The notes under the pieces: model-generated
Told to the model about the DNA's origin: nothing
Seen by the model: the letters and a program-made list of their open reading frames with translations, nothing else
Databases searched by the model: none
Origin: an uncultured Prevotella sp.
GTDB taxonomy: Bacteria > Bacteroidota > Bacteroidia > Bacteroidales > Bacteroidaceae
Length of the DNA: 33,726 bases
Direction of reading: 5' to 3'
Assembly: GCA_938028745.1 (NCBI GenBank)
Contig: CALIZL010000108.1
Location: forward strand, 1 to 33,726
Program-made: the position numbers and the translations under genes
Part shown: in pieces, positions 33,032 through 33,726 of the stretch
How the letters are laid out: every line of letters begins with the position of its first letter
How positions within the stretch are numbered: the stretch's first letter is position 1

Positions 33032-33726
33032 TGTTAGCGTTTGTTGTGGCGAAAGCTATCTTGAACGCCCTCGCCGGCCTGTTATCCTCAATTCTTTTCG
33101 TTCGTACCGAGCCTTCTTTCTCTGCCCATGCCTACGTTGTGTCTGCCTTCTGCCTATGCAAAAACAAGAAGCCGTTGTTGCTTTAAGCATGCAGATGCAC
33201 ACTATCGGCACAACAAATGTATATGCGGCACAAGCCGTTTTGCGGTGATTTGGCGTTTGATAAAGGTCGGTAATTATGTTGTGGGCGCGCTACACAAATT
33301 CTTCGAGCACCACTAGATGTTGCAAATATACGCATTTTAGTGCAAAAACAGGTATTTTTCGCCCCGCTTTTTAACACCTTTTGCATCTATGCAAGGTTGG
33401 CTCTAAGCCGCTTTTAATGCGGAAGTCGTCTTGACTTTTAATGGTTCTATAACTTGGGTGGAGTTTGTTTTCTTTGTGTGGTAAAACCAAGATAAACATT
33501 CTGCTCATGCACAAAGTACTGGACGAAGATACGATAAAAACCTGAAATATTGCCCCAAATTGTTTGTGGCAAAACGTGATTATGTTTCAGAAGGCGACTT
33601 GGCGGAAGTTATTCCATGCGTTCTCTACAAGTTGAAAGCCTGGCTGTCAATGGCAGATTACTTCCGCTTTCCCATGATGTCGCCTTGGTTGGTGGTGAGC
33701 AACATCCCCCACAACCGCTCGCGCTG
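33032..33726. other. Non-coding right edge with two unresolved partial ORFs
   Basis: No gene recognised. Besides the promoter-like box, the last 240 bases hold two conflicting partial ORFs: a plus-strand frame open from about 33486 to the edge without an early ATG, and a minus-strand frame entering from the right and stopping at 33658 (ending GDIMGKRK). Neither resembles a family I know. The final 15 bases repeat the palindrome-associated sequence at 25341, which argues for intergenic DNA here. Confidence 0.5.
33323..33330 (-). promoter_or_regulatory. Promoter -7 box (TATATTTG) for the aminosugar cluster
   Basis: TATATTTG on the minus strand is an exact TAnnTTTG match, 291 bases before the ATG of the acyltransferase gene. 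The nearest upstream TTTG is only 12 bases away, too close for a standard -33 element, so the match is partial. The long leader between it and the first gene contains no clear ORF. Confidence 0.4.

Overview
The window looks like a chromosomal surface-glycan region of a Bacteroidota bacterium, most likely Prevotellaceae. The evidence is weak Shine-Dalgarno sequences, promoter -7 boxes of the TAnnTTTG type, an EpsG-family polymerase, a WbpM/WbpL/reductase trio at the 3' end of the locus, and low-complexity tandem repeats between genes. This assignment rests on the sequence alone. Every gene I can support lies on the minus strand, so the window is transcribed from right to left.

Region 1 (33.0-26.9 kb, GC-rich): a WecD-like N-acyltransferase, a WecE-type sugar 4-aminotransferase, a GtrB/DPM1-like polyprenyl-phosphate glycosyltransferase, a GT-C membrane glycosyltransferase, an acyl carrier protein and an AMP-forming acyl ligase. 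Read together they suggest a module that makes an N-acylated 4-amino-4,6-dideoxy sugar, moves it onto a lipid carrier and transfers it outside the membrane. The ligase/ACP pair may supply an unusual acyl group.

Region 2 (26.9-24.7 kb): a 2.2 kb stretch with no convincing gene. It holds two fold-back elements of about 155 bp, seven 22-bp tandem repeats, a GTTGA-rich repeat tract and a hairpin.

Region 3 (24.7-2.5 kb, AT-richer): a Wzx/Wzy-type polysaccharide locus. In order of transcription it encodes an outer-membrane beta-barrel protein, a Wzx flippase, a UDP-sugar dehydrogenase homologue whose active site is destroyed, a phosphocholine module (LicCA-like fusion, LicB, LicC-like, LicD), a GT2, a complete GDP-D-glycero-D-manno-heptose pathway in three ORFs (HddA, GmhA, HddC-GmhB fusion), a GT-B enzyme, an EpsG-type polymerase, three more glycosyltransferases, an epimerase/reductase, a WbpL-like initiating transferase and a WbpM-like 4,6-dehydratase. 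The inferred product is a polymer started on an undecaprenyl-PP-linked 6-deoxy-HexNAc, containing D,D-heptose and decorated with phosphocholine or a related phospho-amine. No Wza/Wzc/Wzz or WaaL gene is in the window, so capsule and O-antigen cannot be told apart.

Region 4 (2.4-0.2 kb): a predicted NTP_transf_5-type nucleotidyltransferase whose stop codon lies inside an 8-bp repeat array, a 9-bp CTAG-rich array, and an exported D-Ala-D-Ala dipeptidase. The strongest leads are the active-site-dead dehydrogenase, the two complementary degenerate LicC/LicA-type proteins, and the aminosugar + ACP/ligase module.
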